The position numbers and the translations under genes are program-made. From Kiloniella laminariae (GTDB lineage: Bacteria > Pseudomonadota > Alphaproteobacteria > Kiloniellales > Kiloniellaceae): 64,000 nucleotides of DNA. Below, piece after piece: positions 38,326 through 47,942 of this stretch. The stretch's first letter is position 1; each line of letters starts with the position of its first letter. The stretch lies in assembly GCF_027214005.1 (NCBI RefSeq), contig NZ_JAPWGY010000006.1, positions 1-64,000 of the forward strand, written 5' to 3'. Below the pieces are notes generated by a model. It had not been told where the DNA came from. It saw only the letters and a program-made list of their open reading frames with translations, and ran no database searches.

Positions 38326-39282
38326 CTACAGGCCTTTCTGCCCCATCTCAAGGAATTTCTCACGACGCTTCTGGCGCAGCTCGGCGCCATTCAGCTTCAA
38401 CAGTTCCTTGAGGTGACGCTCGATGCTATCACCCAGGGCCTTGATACAGGTGTGCTTGGCACGATGTGCCCCCCCGAGCGGCTCGGGAATAATTTCGTCA
38501 ATGACTTCCAGCTTTTCGAGATCCTGCGCTGTAAGCTTCAGAGCCTCGGCTGCTTCCTTGGCCTGATCGCCAGAGCGCCAGAGAATAGATGCACAGCCTT
38601 CCGGAGAAATCACCGAATAGATCGAATGTTCCAGCATCAACACAGAGTTGGCTGTTGCCAGTGCGATAGCGCCCCCTGACCCACCTTCACCAATCACGGC
38701 AGAAATCAACGGCACCTTGATACCGAGGCACTTCTCGATACTCCGGGCAATGGCTTCTGACTGGCCACGTTCCTCAGCACCGACACCAGGATAGGCACCC
38801 GCGGTATCAACAAGCGTGATAACCGGCAGATTAAAACGATCTGCCATGTCCATCAAACGCTGGGCCTTACGATAGCCTTCTGGTCGGGCCATACCAAAGT
38901 TGTGTTTGACCCGACTGTGCATGTCTGCACCTTTTTCCTGGCCGATCACAACAACGGAATGACCGCGAAAACGTCCCAGTCCACCAATAATTGCATAATC
39001 TTCAGCAAAATTCCGATCACCCGCCAAAGGCGTAAAATCTTCTATCAACTGGCTGATATAGTCTTTGCAATGGGGACGATCCGGATGCCGGGCAACCTGT
39101 GTTTTCTGCCAGGAACTCAGTTTCGCATAAGTCTGGCGCAGCAGCTTGTCAGCCTTTGCCTCCAGCTTGGAAACTTCATCCGCAATATTAACATCGCTAC
39201 TCTGGTCATCGAGATGCCTGAGGCCTTCGATTTTACCTGCGAGTTCGGCGATAGGTTTTTCAAAGTCTAGAAAGTTCTGCAT
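38326..39282 (-). CDS. accA: Acetyl-CoA carboxylase carboxyltransferase subunit alpha
   Basis: Together with AccD it transfers CO2 from carboxybiotin to acetyl-CoA, giving malonyl-CoA for fatty-acid synthesis. The 318 residues match the family length and carry [36 protein letters not shown] and [13 protein letters not shown], the crotonase-fold oxyanion segments. It lies after xerD and mcl on the minus strand; xerD near accA is common in Alphaproteobacteria. Confidence 0.97.
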   Translation of the reverse strand: MQNFLDFEKPIAELAGKIEGLRHLDDQSSDVNIADEVSKLEAKADKLLRQTYAKLSSWQKTQVARHPDRPHCKDYISQLIEDFTPLAGDRNFAEDYAIIGGLGRFRGHSVVVIGQEKGADMHSRVKHNFGMARPEGYRKAQRLMDMADRFNLPVITLVDTAGAYPGVGAEERGQSEAIARSIEKCLGIKVPLISAVIGEGGSGGAIALATANSVLMLEHSIYSVISPEGCASILWRSGDQAKEAAEALKLTAQDLEKLEVIDEIIPEPLGGAHRAKHTCIKALGDSIERHLKELLKLNGAELRQKRREKFLEMGQKGL

Positions 39283-39389
39283 GAAGCGTTGTCTATCACA
39301 AAGTGAAATTCAGTCAATATATATAGTGTGACAGCTCTACCTGTGAAAGGCCAGATTCACGTCAGACTGCAGTTTGGGTCGAAATAGAA

Positions 39390-39421
39390 AAGGCAGTGGC
39401 TCTTGCAAAAGCCACTGCCTT
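39390..39421 (-). terminator. Terminator of the malyl-CoA lyase gene
   Basis: On the minus strand AAGGCAGTGGC and GCCACTGCCTT form an 11-bp stem with a ten-base loop and are followed by TTCTATTTC. It separates mcl from accA, so accA needs its own promoter in the 39283-39389 gap. Confidence 0.75.
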
Positions 39422-39447
39422 CATTTTCAACAATATCTGACCGCCAC

Positions 39448-40431
39448 TTATCCCGCTGCAGCGGCGATAGCTGCTGCCTTGTCGACCATAACAGTCGCCT
39501 GGCGGATCGAGGCAATATCAATCAGACGACCATCAAGTGAAACGGCCCCTTTACCTTCGCGCTGGGCCTGCTCCATCGCCGCCAGAATACGTTTGGCCCG
39601 GGTAATTTCCGCTTCGGAAGGCCCGTTTACCTCGTTTGCCATATCAATCTGGCTTGGATGGATCGCCCATTTCCCTTCACAACCCAGAATAGCCGAACGA
39701 TAGGCCTGAGCCTTGAAACCTTCGGGGTCGGAGAAATCACCAAAAGGCCCGTCAATCGGGCGTAATCCATTTGCACGAGCTGCAACGACCATCCGGGCAA
39801 CAGCATAGTGCCACATATCACCCCAATGGAAGTCTCGCGGATTGTCTCCATCAACATCGGTCAACACGCCATACATCGGGTTCGGTCCGCCGATACCGGT
39901 GGTCCGGGCCTTGGTATAGGCGGCGTAGTCTGCCACACCAAAATGCAGGCTCTCGTTTCGTTTGGAAGCAGCTGCGATTTCGTGGATATTCTGCATCCCC
40001 AGTGCGGTCTCGATAATCATTTCAAAACCGATCCGCTTTTTGCGCCCCTTTGCCGCTTCGATCTGGGTGCAAAGCATATCAATGGCATAGATATCCGAAG
40101 CCGTGCCTACTTTTGGTATCATAATCAGGTCGAGGCGCTCACCTGCCTGCTCAAGTACATCCACGACATCACGATACATATAGTGAGTGTCCAAGCCGTT
40201 AATCCGGACAGAAAGAGTTTTACGGCCCCAGTCAATGTCATTAATGGCCTCGATCACATTCTTGCGGGCCTGTTCTTTGTCATCGGGCGCAACCGCGTCC
40301 TCAAGATCCAGAAAAACCACATCTGCATTGGACGCCGCGGCTTTCTCAAAAAGAGCCGGGTTGCTGCCAGGAACAGCCAGTTCACTACGATTGAGGCGCG
40401 GTGTTGCTTCTTCAGGAATGGTAAAACTCAT
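39448..40431 (-). CDS. mcl: L-malyl-CoA/beta-methylmalyl-CoA lyase
   Basis: A 327-residue member of the HpcH/CitE aldolase family. It cleaves malyl-CoA or methylmalyl-CoA to glyoxylate plus acetyl- or propionyl-CoA. The start RSELAVPGSNPALFEK, FLDLEDAVAPDDK, IGFEMIIETALG (Mg-binding Glu) and GKWAIHPSQI closely follow the Rhodobacter Mcl1 pattern. The enzyme belongs to the ethylmalonyl-CoA pathway or glyoxylate interconversion. MeaB at the far end of the window fits B12-dependent mutases of the same network. The gene is flanked by xerD and accA without evident functional ties. Confidence 0.9.
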   Translation of the reverse strand: MSFTIPEEATPRLNRSELAVPGSNPALFEKAAASNADVVFLDLEDAVAPDDKEQARKNVIEAINDIDWGRKTLSVRINGLDTHYMYRDVVDVLEQAGERLDLIMIPKVGTASDIYAIDMLCTQIEAAKGRKKRIGFEMIIETALGMQNIHEIAAASKRNESLHFGVADYAAYTKARTTGIGGPNPMYGVLTDVDGDNPRDFHWGDMWHYAVARMVVAARANGLRPIDGPFGDFSDPEGFKAQAYRSAILGCEGKWAIHPSQIDMANEVNGPSEAEITRAKRILAAMEQAQREGKGAVSLDGRLIDIASIRQATVMVDKAAAIAAAAG

Positions 40432-40710
40432 GGGACGCTCCTTGTTTTTTGTTTTTCTGGCGCCAGATCCAGGCCTGAATTATGGTCGAACGCCATTTTA
40501 TTTACAGGAATATCCTGATGCTCTGACCGCAATAACAAGGACAGCAGGAGGAAATTCCCTTTATTGTGCTATGCAGCATAAACTTTGTCCCGAGTCCGTC
40601 GATCTGTCAACTATCCTCTCCCGCAAGATCCGTTCAAGGTATCGTGACGCTGTTTCACATATTCCAGACAAGACCCCGGCCATTCCAGAAGCGACCTGAA
40701 TGGAAAAGGT

Positions 40711-41646
40711 TCAGGAAGGCTTGCTCAGCTTGGATGACAGCGGGTGATGATCCTGAACAAGACGCTGTAAACGCTCTTGTAATACGTGGGTATAGATCTG
40801 GGTTGTCGAGATATCGGAATGACCAAGCATCTTCTGGACCGATCGCAGGTCTGCGCCATTATCCAGTAGGTGCGTTGCAAAAGCATGGCGCAAAACATGC
40901 GGAGATATTTTGGCAGGATCCACGCCACTACTCACCGCCAAATCTTTCAATAGCTGCCCCACACGGTGACGGGTCAAATACCCGCTGGCTCCACGAGAAG
41001 GGAAAAGCCACCCCGGATCATTTCCAGGTTGCGCCTCTTTTGTTGAAAGAAAGGTATGCCGGAGTAACAGATATTCTTCCAAAGCCTCCCGGGCAGCAGG
41101 ACTGAGTGGAACCAGCCGCTCCTTATTACCCTTTCCCCGAACCGTCAGAATACGGGGATCGCGTTGGGTCTGGGAAACTTTCAGCGAAACCAGTTCACTA
41201 ACCCGCATCCCTGTTGCATAGAGCAACTCGACCAGCACAAGCAAACGTTGCGCTTCTTTTCCTTGCCCGGCCCGTGCCTTGACCAGAAGGGCGTCCACAT
41301 CTGCAATCGAAAGGATCTTGGGAAGAGCCTTCCCTGTCTTGGGGGCATCGATTCCCGCAACAGGGTTATCCTCACGAAGGCCTTCCCCCATCAAAAACAG
41401 GAAATACTGTTTAAGACAGGATAGGTGCCTGGCCTGGGTCCTGGCGGACAGGCCTTCCAGAAGCAGATCTTCAAGATAGTCCCGAATCAGATCGGGCTGA
41501 CAAGAGTCTGCTGCATCACCCTTTCTGTGCAGGAAATCACCAAAGCGTTCCAGATCCCGGCCATAGGCCTGCAGCGTGTTGAGACTGGCACCGCGCTCCG
41601 CAGCCATCATTTCCAGAAAAGCATCAGTCGCGGCAGAAGCGCCCAT
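40711..41646 (-). CDS. xerD: Site-specific tyrosine recombinase XerD
   Basis: Resolves chromosome dimers at dif with XerC. The 311 residues have the SAM-like N-terminal domain and the complete catalytic set R148, K172, H250, R253, H276 and Y285 (HVLRHAFATHL, MLGHSDISTTQIYTHV). The housekeeping location beside accA supports XerD rather than a mobile integrase. XerC cannot be fully excluded by eye. Confidence 0.92.
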   Translation of the reverse strand: MGASAATDAFLEMMAAERGASLNTLQAYGRDLERFGDFLHRKGDAADSCQPDLIRDYLEDLLLEGLSARTQARHLSCLKQYFLFLMGEGLREDNPVAGIDAPKTGKALPKILSIADVDALLVKARAGQGKEAQRLLVLVELLYATGMRVSELVSLKVSQTQRDPRILTVRGKGNKERLVPLSPAAREALEEYLLLRHTFLSTKEAQPGNDPGWLFPSRGASGYLTRHRVGQLLKDLAVSSGVDPAKISPHVLRHAFATHLLDNGADLRSVQKMLGHSDISTTQIYTHVLQERLQRLVQDHHPLSSKLSKPS

Positions 41647-41673
41647 TACACGACAGTCCCTGCTGTCACCGTG

Positions 41674-43461
41674 CTAGATACCACTCAGGGCTGCAGCTTC
41701 GATTGCCAGAGCCCGGGCATCATCGGGTAGACCGACCGAATAAAGCGCCTCAACAACACTCCCCAACGCCAGACTATGGGTATCTCCGGGGCCTTCCTCG
41801 CCGATTATCATCAAACTCAACAAAACGACTTCCGCCAAGCGGTTACCATTCTGCGCGTCTTTGAGGGCATAGAGCAAAGCAGCAGAAGGTGCCAGTCCCG
41901 GAGAAGAGAGTTCCAGTGAGGCCAACTCGCTCCAACTCAGCCGTGTGTCCTCGCCCAGTCCCTGCATACAGCTGCGCAAAAGCACCAGTTGCTGGTTCAG
42001 AACCTCCGGTCCCGTCCCGCCCTGGGCAGATGCCCAGCCTTTCAGCGTTCCATAGCGATCCCCGCCTTCCAGGCCCGAAAGCCGGGCATAAGGCCAAAGA
42101 CCGGTCAGGCTTGCAGCAGCTGTCGGTTCACTCAACATATATTGACGAGCCAGAAGCAACCACTCGTCGCCCCTGGTGCGATTTCCGGCGACATAAAGTG
42201 TCTTTCCTGCCGGAAGGGCAAACCATGCCAGATCCGCAGATGGTGGAATTTCCTCAACCAGATGAGAAATAACCCGTGACATCAACAAACCCAAACCATC
42301 TTTTTCCGCATGATCAAGGGCTGCCTTGATAATTTCGGCCCGTGCAGCAGGAACAGTTTGCAACTGTGCAGCCTGAAGGAAGAGCGCACGCGCCTGGGTA
42401 CCTTCGCGTGTCAGTTCGGTCGAAACAACACTATCCAACTCAGTGACAGGAAACTCATAGGCACTGTATAAATTGACAAGCTGGTCAGCCGTCATCTCAC
42501 CGTTCAAGGTTGCAGCCTCCGCTGCAGCAACGCGACGATCAGCAGGATAGCGTTGGGAAGAAGCAAGAGCGATGCGGACACCAGGATCGAGAAAAGCGTC
42601 AAGTTCGGCTGGGAGAAGAGATTTTGACAACTCCGACATCGCCCAGTGAAGCGACTGCACTATTCCTGCACTTTTGCCGCTGAATTTGGTTTCCACACCC
42701 GCACCAGCCAACGCAAGCTCACGAAACAATGGATCTTCAGCAGTGCCTGTTTCTCTCAGCAGGTCAATCCCGAGCAAGGCCTGATCCGTTGCCCCGCGCA
42801 ACAGATGACAGAACACCATCGCCCGGGTCCAGTAACTGTCCTGACCACTCCCGGCCATTCCCTGAATCACCTGACAGGCTTCGTCATGTTTTCCGACCAT
42901 CAACAGGCTGTCTGTACGGATTTTAGCCTGGGCTTCAGTATCGGAACGTGCAGGAACTCTCTGCAGAAGATTGTCCAGATCAGCATACGCCCCCATTGCA
43001 GCCAGTTTCTCCAGCCTGAGCGCAAGCAGTCCTTCTTCGCTTTTCAGCGGCCTGTCATCCAGAGGACGTCCGGCACTTGAAAGCAGTAATCTTCTCGCAA
43101 GGGAATGTCCTGTTCGTGAGGAATACTGTGCTGGCATATTGGAAATAAGTGCATAGACATCCTGAAGCGAGCTTTGCCGCCACATGTCGTAGCCAAACCC
43201 ACCCTGTCCAAGATCAAGCGTCCCGATTGTATCGAGGTCAAGCCCGCCCAAGCTGTCAATCTGCACCCCGCCAGAGGTAATTGCCTGGCTGGGGATTAAC
43301 TCTTCCAGAGTTGGCTGTGGCGCTGTCGGTTGCGTTAAAGGCACCAGCGTCGTCGGCTGTTCGCCAAGAAGCTGGGTTTGAGCAAAAGCAGCGGTTCCCA
43401 CCCCAAGACCGGAAAGCAGGACAGAACCTAGAAGCAACGACTTCGTGGGGCTATTACACAT
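41674..43461 (-). CDS. Exported conserved hypothetical protein, helical-repeat type
   Basis: A 595-residue protein with a signal peptide (1-28, ending AFAQ) and a long, mostly alpha-helical mature part rich in Ala and Leu, suggesting a TPR-like or solenoid scaffold in the periplasm. I recognise no catalytic motif. One base separates its start from the stop of the 46-residue membrane protein upstream, and both lie between aroK and xerD, an order I recall from other Rhodospirillales. A role in the cell envelope is inferred only from location. Confidence 0.75.
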   Translation of the reverse strand: MCNSPTKSLLLGSVLLSGLGVGTAAFAQTQLLGEQPTTLVPLTQPTAPQPTLEELIPSQAITSGGVQIDSLGGLDLDTIGTLDLGQGGFGYDMWRQSSLQDVYALISNMPAQYSSRTGHSLARRLLLSSAGRPLDDRPLKSEEGLLALRLEKLAAMGAYADLDNLLQRVPARSDTEAQAKIRTDSLLMVGKHDEACQVIQGMAGSGQDSYWTRAMVFCHLLRGATDQALLGIDLLRETGTAEDPLFRELALAGAGVETKFSGKSAGIVQSLHWAMSELSKSLLPAELDAFLDPGVRIALASSQRYPADRRVAAAEAATLNGEMTADQLVNLYSAYEFPVTELDSVVSTELTREGTQARALFLQAAQLQTVPAARAEIIKAALDHAEKDGLGLLMSRVISHLVEEIPPSADLAWFALPAGKTLYVAGNRTRGDEWLLLARQYMLSEPTAAASLTGLWPYARLSGLEGGDRYGTLKGWASAQGGTGPEVLNQQLVLLRSCMQGLGEDTRLSWSELASLELSSPGLAPSAALLYALKDAQNGNRLAEVVLLSLMIIGEEGPGDTHSLALGSVVEALYSVGLPDDARALAIEAAALSGI

Positions 43462-43462
43462 C

Positions 43463-43603
43463 TTATTTTACAAGCTGTTCATTGGGAATGACCTTTTCCA
43501 CCGGGGCTGACGGTGCTGGGATATCCCAGGTCAAAAGAAAAATTCCTCCTGCGAGCAAAGCTCCGAGCAGAAGGATTAACAAAAACAGGCCAATTTTATT
43601 CAT
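43463..43603 (-). CDS. Small membrane protein, 46 residues
   Basis: Read from the intergenic DNA. ATG 43603 opens a 46-codon frame ending in TAA at 43463-43465. It has one membrane segment (MNKIGLFLLILLLGALLAGG) and a short periplasmic tail FLLTWDIPAPSAPVEKVIPN followed by EQLVK. The tail resembles a conserved alphaproteobacterial small-protein motif (WDIPAP...VEKVIP). It is one base from the start of the exported 595-residue protein, so the pair is co-translated and may form a complex. No Shine-Dalgarno is obvious. Confidence 0.72.
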   Translation of the reverse strand: MNKIGLFLLILLLGALLAGGIFLLTWDIPAPSAPVEKVIPNEQLVK

Positions 43604-43802
43604 GGAGCGTTAAAATCACTCTATCTGTGTGGATACGATAACTGTTTATACTCTCCAGACCTAACACGAGAGTATGGCGAGATTGGGACAGTCTAGAGCC
43701 ATCCCCCCTGATCTGTAAACAGTCAGATATCCCTATTGGCCTCCAAGATGAAAAATAAGGCCGTCAAACGATATTTTGCTGTTTTGACAACAGGATATCG
43801 TA

Positions 43803-44582
43803 CTAGCTCGACAGATTTTCTGTATGTCCATCCACGGCCAGAACCTGACCGCTGATTCTGGCACCTGCTTCGGAACAGGCAAAGCTGATCATATTTGCAA
43901 TATCGCTGGCTGTGACAAAGGTTCGGAGAGAAACCTGACTTTCAAAGTTTCGTCGCACCTCTTCTGGCAAGACCCCCTGTGCCTTTGCCGTTGCGTCAAT
44001 CACCCGATCCATCCGTGGTCCAGCCACCGACCCTGGTGCAATGGCATTGACACGAATACCGAAAGGGCCGAGCTCCATTGCCATTGTCTTGGTCAAGCCG
44101 ATAACAGCCCACTTGGCAGCAGCATAGGGAGAGCGCATGGGAAAGCCGAACAAACCAGCGGTCGAGGAAAGATTGATAATTGCGCCGCTTTCTTGTTGCT
44201 TCATCAACGGAATGGCAGCACGGGAAAACAGGAACTGAGAATCTATATTCACTGAAACACAGCGCTGCCATTCCCTATAATCCAGGGTCTCGAGTGCACC
44301 AGCCGGTCCGGCAATTCCCGCATTATTCACAAGAACATCGAGCCCGCCAAGCTCTGCGATTTCCTTTTCAAACAATGCAGACACCGCTGCCTCATCTGTT
44401 ACATCCAGCAAACTCTTGCTCAAACGGGTACCACCCTCAAAAGCATTCAACGCTGCCTGATCAATATCGCAGATATGAACCCGGGCACCCTCACGCAAAA
44501 AAACCTCCGCTGCTGCCTTGCCTATTCCTGCTGCGCCAGCTGTTACCAGCACTCGCCGGCCTTCATGTTGCCCTCTCGCCAT
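43803..44582 (-). CDS. Short-chain dehydrogenase/reductase
   Basis: A 259-residue classical SDR that uses NAD(P). The cofactor motif reads TAGAAGIG rather than TGxxxGIG, a variant found in one SDR subgroup. NNAG, the catalytic Ser (NLSSTAGLFG), and Tyr-Lys (SPYAAAKWAV) are present. The first ATG is at 44588 (MIMARG); ATG 44582 is preferred. Substrate unknown, with a polyol, sugar or hydroxyacid likely. It stands alone between the small membrane protein and aroK. Confidence 0.88.
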   Translation of the reverse strand: MARGQHEGRRVLVTAGAAGIGKAAAEVFLREGARVHICDIDQAALNAFEGGTRLSKSLLDVTDEAAVSALFEKEIAELGGLDVLVNNAGIAGPAGALETLDYREWQRCVSVNIDSQFLFSRAAIPLMKQQESGAIINLSSTAGLFGFPMRSPYAAAKWAVIGLTKTMAMELGPFGIRVNAIAPGSVAGPRMDRVIDATAKAQGVLPEEVRRNFESQVSLRTFVTASDIANMISFACSEAGARISGQVLAVDGHTENLSS

Positions 44583-44859
44583 TATCACTCTCCCCAGGTT
44601 CCGAGTTCAATTCTCTCTGCCTTGTATGCTTATTGATTTTCAGGCGAATCACTGTGCAATTTTTCCGATTTCCGAAACAAAATCCCCGATCCAGATTTAT
44701 TGATGATGGCGTCATTGATCCTCGCGACATCGTCCCTCATGACAAAAGACCGGAGAAAAGTTCTGTTCCTGTACAATCCGGTGTTTTTCCTTTTGTTTCA
44801 CCGCTATGAATTCGATAGGCTAGGCCAAGGTTTATTATGTCATTCGGTAATTAAGTACT

Positions 44860-45444
44860 ATGTCCACAAACGGGAGCTTTTCCATCCCTAAAACTGTTGT
44901 TCTCGTTGGCTTGATGGGGGCAGGGAAAACCTGCATCGGTAAAAAACTGGCACAGGAACTGGATCTTCCATTCGTCGACGCAGACGTCGAAATTGAAAAA
45001 GCTGCGGGCTGCAGTATAGCTGAAATTTTTGAAGAGCACGGGGAAGCGTACTTCCGGGATGGAGAGCGAAGAGTCATTCAACGCCTTTTGGCTGGTCCAG
45101 TTCAGATCCTCTCAACCGGTGGCGGCGCCTTTATGGATGCCATCACCCGGGAAACGATAAAAGAGCAAGGCATCTCCCTTTGGCTCCGCGCTGATCTGGA
45201 CGTACTGGTCGAACGGACCTCAAGACGGAATCATCGACCGCTCTTGCAAAATGGTAATCACAAGGAAATTTTAGCCCGCCTGATTGATGAGCGTTATCCG
45301 GTTTATGCCGAAGCCGAAATCACAACGGATTCAGCTGAAGGATCTGCCGAGATTACCCTGCAGCGGGTCCTTGCTGCTCTTAAGGATTACTGCGCCCTCT
45401 TACCTGAGCAAAAAAACTGCTCTTCCCTGGCTCAGGCTGACTGA
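44860..45444 (+). CDS. aroK: Shikimate kinase
   Basis: Phosphorylates shikimate in the aromatic amino-acid pathway. The 194 residues carry Walker A GLMGAGKT (17-24), the shikimate-binding DADVEIEKAAG, the FRDGERR segment and the STGGGAF motif. It forms an operon with aroB, 28 bases downstream, the standard proteobacterial arrangement. Confidence 0.96.
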   Translation: MSTNGSFSIPKTVVLVGLMGAGKTCIGKKLAQELDLPFVDADVEIEKAAGCSIAEIFEEHGEAYFRDGERRVIQRLLAGPVQILSTGGGAFMDAITRETIKEQGISLWLRADLDVLVERTSRRNHRPLLQNGNHKEILARLIDERYPVYAEAEITTDSAEGSAEITLQRVLAALKDYCALLPEQKNCSSLAQAD

Positions 45445-45472
45445 ATGCCGCCTAAATCGAGTAATCTGATAT

Positions 45473-46612
45473 ATGACTGATAAAAACACCATTGCCCGGC
45501 TAACTGTTGATCTTGGGGAACGCAGCTATGACATTCTGGTCGGCGAAAGACTGATCGGCTCTGCCGGGCAGCTGATCCGCCCTTTCCTGAGGCAAAACCG
45601 GACTTTTATCATTACCGATGAAAATGTAGCCAAGCACCACCTCGCGGAACTTGAAGCCGCTTTTTCTGCTGAGGCGATAACCTGCAAGTCTCTGATTCTC
45701 GAATCAGGAGAGCAGACAAAAAGTTTTGCCCAACTGGAACGTGTCATTGATTTCCTGCTCGAGAACAAGATTGACAGAAAATCGACCCTGATCGCCTTTG
45801 GCGGGGGCGTAATCGGAGACCTTGCCGGGTTTGCTGCTGCTGTCGTCATGCGGGGTATTGATTTCATTCAGATCCCGACTACACTCCTGTCTCAGGTCGA
45901 CAGTTCTGTGGGTGGAAAGACAGGGATAAATACACCTCGCGGCAAAAATCTGGTTGGTAGCTTTCACCAGCCCAGACTGGTCATTGCGGACACAAGTACA
46001 CTGCAGACTCTCCCCCACCGAGAGCTGCTCGCCGGGTATGCAGAGGTCGTCAAATACGGGCTGATCAATGATCCTGGCTTTTTCAATTGGCTGGAAGAGA
46101 ATGGCCAAAAGGTCGTAGCAGGAGACATTCAGGCACAAAACCGGGCCGTTATCACCAGCTGTCAGGCCAAAGCATCAATTGTCGCTATGGATGAAAGAGA
46201 ATCCGGGGCGCGCGGACTGCTCAATCTCGGGCATACTTTTGGGCACGCCCTGGAAGCCGAAGCAGGGTACAATGGCTCCCTGCTCCACGGCGAAGCCATC
46301 TCCATTGGTATGGTGATGGCACACGACCTTTCTGCGCAGCTTGGGCTTTGTTCTCCAGAGGACGCCCTGACAGTAAGATCCCATTTTGATAAGATTGGCT
46401 TGCCTACAGAAGCTTCCTATGTTTCTTCCAACGCATTAAAAGGGAAACCCCTTGAAAGCTCCCGACTGCTCGAGCATATGAGTCGGGATAAAAAAGCTAG
46501 TGACGGACACCTGACTTTTGTCATGACAAAAGGCATCGGTCAGGCCTATCTGGACAGCACGGTAGATATGATTGCGGTTACCCGCTTCCTCGAGGAACGC
46601 GTAACCCGATAG
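45473..46612 (+). CDS. aroB: 3-dehydroquinate synthase
   Basis: Converts DAHP to 3-dehydroquinate with NAD and a divalent metal. The 379 residues contain the NAD-binding GGGVIGDLAGFAAA, TTLLSQVDSSVGGKTGIN, and the metal-binding LNLGHTFGHALE and LHGEA histidines. It follows aroK and is followed after 33 bases by the CNNM-type membrane protein on the same strand. Confidence 0.97.
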   Translation: MTDKNTIARLTVDLGERSYDILVGERLIGSAGQLIRPFLRQNRTFIITDENVAKHHLAELEAAFSAEAITCKSLILESGEQTKSFAQLERVIDFLLENKIDRKSTLIAFGGGVIGDLAGFAAAVVMRGIDFIQIPTTLLSQVDSSVGGKTGINTPRGKNLVGSFHQPRLVIADTSTLQTLPHRELLAGYAEVVKYGLINDPGFFNWLEENGQKVVAGDIQAQNRAVITSCQAKASIVAMDERESGARGLLNLGHTFGHALEAEAGYNGSLLHGEAISIGMVMAHDLSAQLGLCSPEDALTVRSHFDKIGLPTEASYVSSNALKGKPLESSRLLEHMSRDKKASDGHLTFVMTKGIGQAYLDSTVDMIAVTRFLEERVTR

Positions 46613-46645
46613 TAGCTCCGACTGTTCGCAACCCCTGAAAGGGCC

Positions 46646-47914
46646 ATGGAAACAGAGTTAATCCTCTCAATCGGCATCATTATTGTATTATTGATCCTGT
46701 CTGCCTTCTTCTCTGGTGCAGAAACCTCCATGACAGCTTCATCGAAGCCGCGCATGCATACACTGGAACAAGGCGGTGACAAAAATGCCCGCATTGTCAA
46801 CAATCTCTGGAGCGCTAAAGAACGCCTGATCGGCTCTATTCTGCTCGGGAATAATCTTGTAAACATTCTTGCATCATCAATCGCCACCTCAACGCTGATA
46901 GGTCTTTTTGGCGAAACCGGTGTGGTCTATGCCACCCTGGTCATGACCGCGATGGTTCTGATTTTTGCCGAGGTTCTTCCCAAGACTTATGCCCTGCGCT
47001 ATGCCGACAAGGCTGCTCTTGCCTCTGCCCCGATTTTACGTCCGATTGTCTATCTCTTTGGCCCCATTGCCCTGTCTGTCGAAGCCATCGTTCACGCGAC
47101 GCTGTCACTTTTCACCGGCAAGGACATCAATGTAGATGTTAGCGAGGTCGCCGAAGAAGAGTTACGTGGTGCCATTGATCTGCACGAAGGACAGGGAGAA
47201 GAGATCCGCCATGAACGGGCCATGCTCCGCTCTATCCTTGATCTTGACGATGTCACTGTCGAAGAAATCATGACCCATCGCCAGCATATCAATGCCTGCG
47301 ACGCCAATGACAATCCTTCCAAGATCATCGAAGACGTTCTTTCAAGCCCCTACACCCGTATTCCTCTCTGGAAAGATCGCCAGGACAATATTGTCGGTGT
47401 GCTCCATGCCAAGGCTCTTTTGCGGGCTGTTCGCTCGCATGAGGGAGAACTGGATCAGGAAACAATCCTCTCGATTACAAATGAACCTTGGTTCATTCCG
47501 GCATCCACCAGCCTGCTGTCTCAGCTCCATGCTTTCCGTGACCGCCATGCCCATTTTGCTATCGTTGTCGATGAATATGGAGAAATGCAGGGAATTGTTA
47601 CGCTAGAGGACATTCTTGAAGAGATTGTCGGTGACATTTCCGATGAACATGACGTCGAGATTGAAGGCGTGCAGTCTGTTGGCGATGACCAGTACATCGT
47701 TAACGGCACCGTCACCATCAGAGACCTTAACCGTCAGTTTGAATGGCGGCTCCCCGACGATGAGGCCTCGACAATTGCGGGACTTATTCTCTATGAGGCC
47801 CGACAAATTCCCCAAGTGGGACAGGCATTTGTTTTTCATAACATGCGCTTCGAAATTCTCGAACGCAAACGGCATCAGATTATTTCCATCCGCGTCTCGC
47901 CCTTGCCCGAATAA
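46646..47914 (+). CDS. CNNM/CorC-type membrane protein (DUF21, tandem CBS, CorC_HlyC)
   Basis: A 422-residue membrane protein with an N-terminal DUF21/CNNM domain of about four membrane segments (residues 5-150, FFSGAETSMTASSK), two CBS domains (IMTHRQHINACDAND, FAIVVDEYGEMQGIVTLEDI), and a C-terminal CorC_HlyC domain. Homologues (YfjD, PaeA, MpfA, CNNM) export magnesium, cobalt or polyamines. Proximity to cobST is suggestive but not proof of a cobalt role. The aroK-aroB-HlyC order recurs in Alphaproteobacteria. Confidence 0.9.
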   Translation: METELILSIGIIIVLLILSAFFSGAETSMTASSKPRMHTLEQGGDKNARIVNNLWSAKERLIGSILLGNNLVNILASSIATSTLIGLFGETGVVYATLVMTAMVLIFAEVLPKTYALRYADKAALASAPILRPIVYLFGPIALSVEAIVHATLSLFTGKDINVDVSEVAEEELRGAIDLHEGQGEEIRHERAMLRSILDLDDVTVEEIMTHRQHINACDANDNPSKIIEDVLSSPYTRIPLWKDRQDNIVGVLHAKALLRAVRSHEGELDQETILSITNEPWFIPASTSLLSQLHAFRDRHAHFAIVVDEYGEMQGIVTLEDILEEIVGDISDEHDVEIEGVQSVGDDQYIVNGTVTIRDLNRQFEWRLPDDEASTIAGLILYEARQIPQVGQAFVFHNMRFEILERKRHQIISIRVSPLPE

Positions 47915-47942
47915 CCCACAAGACCTGACAAGGAGATCTGCT

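Noticed and set aside
40561-40583. Partly symmetric TGCT....AGCA site upstream of malyl-CoA lyase
   Set aside because: Only four bases per arm match and no known regulator motif is fulfilled; likely chance.
43741-43802. Possible operator in the AT-rich gap beyond the SDR stop codon
   Set aside because: The repeats are short and imperfect, and the gap lies downstream of the gene.
47616-47942. N-terminal extension of the DUF2889 gene into the CorC-type gene
   Set aside because: Out-of-frame shadow; GTG 47943 has an ideal AAGGAGAT site.
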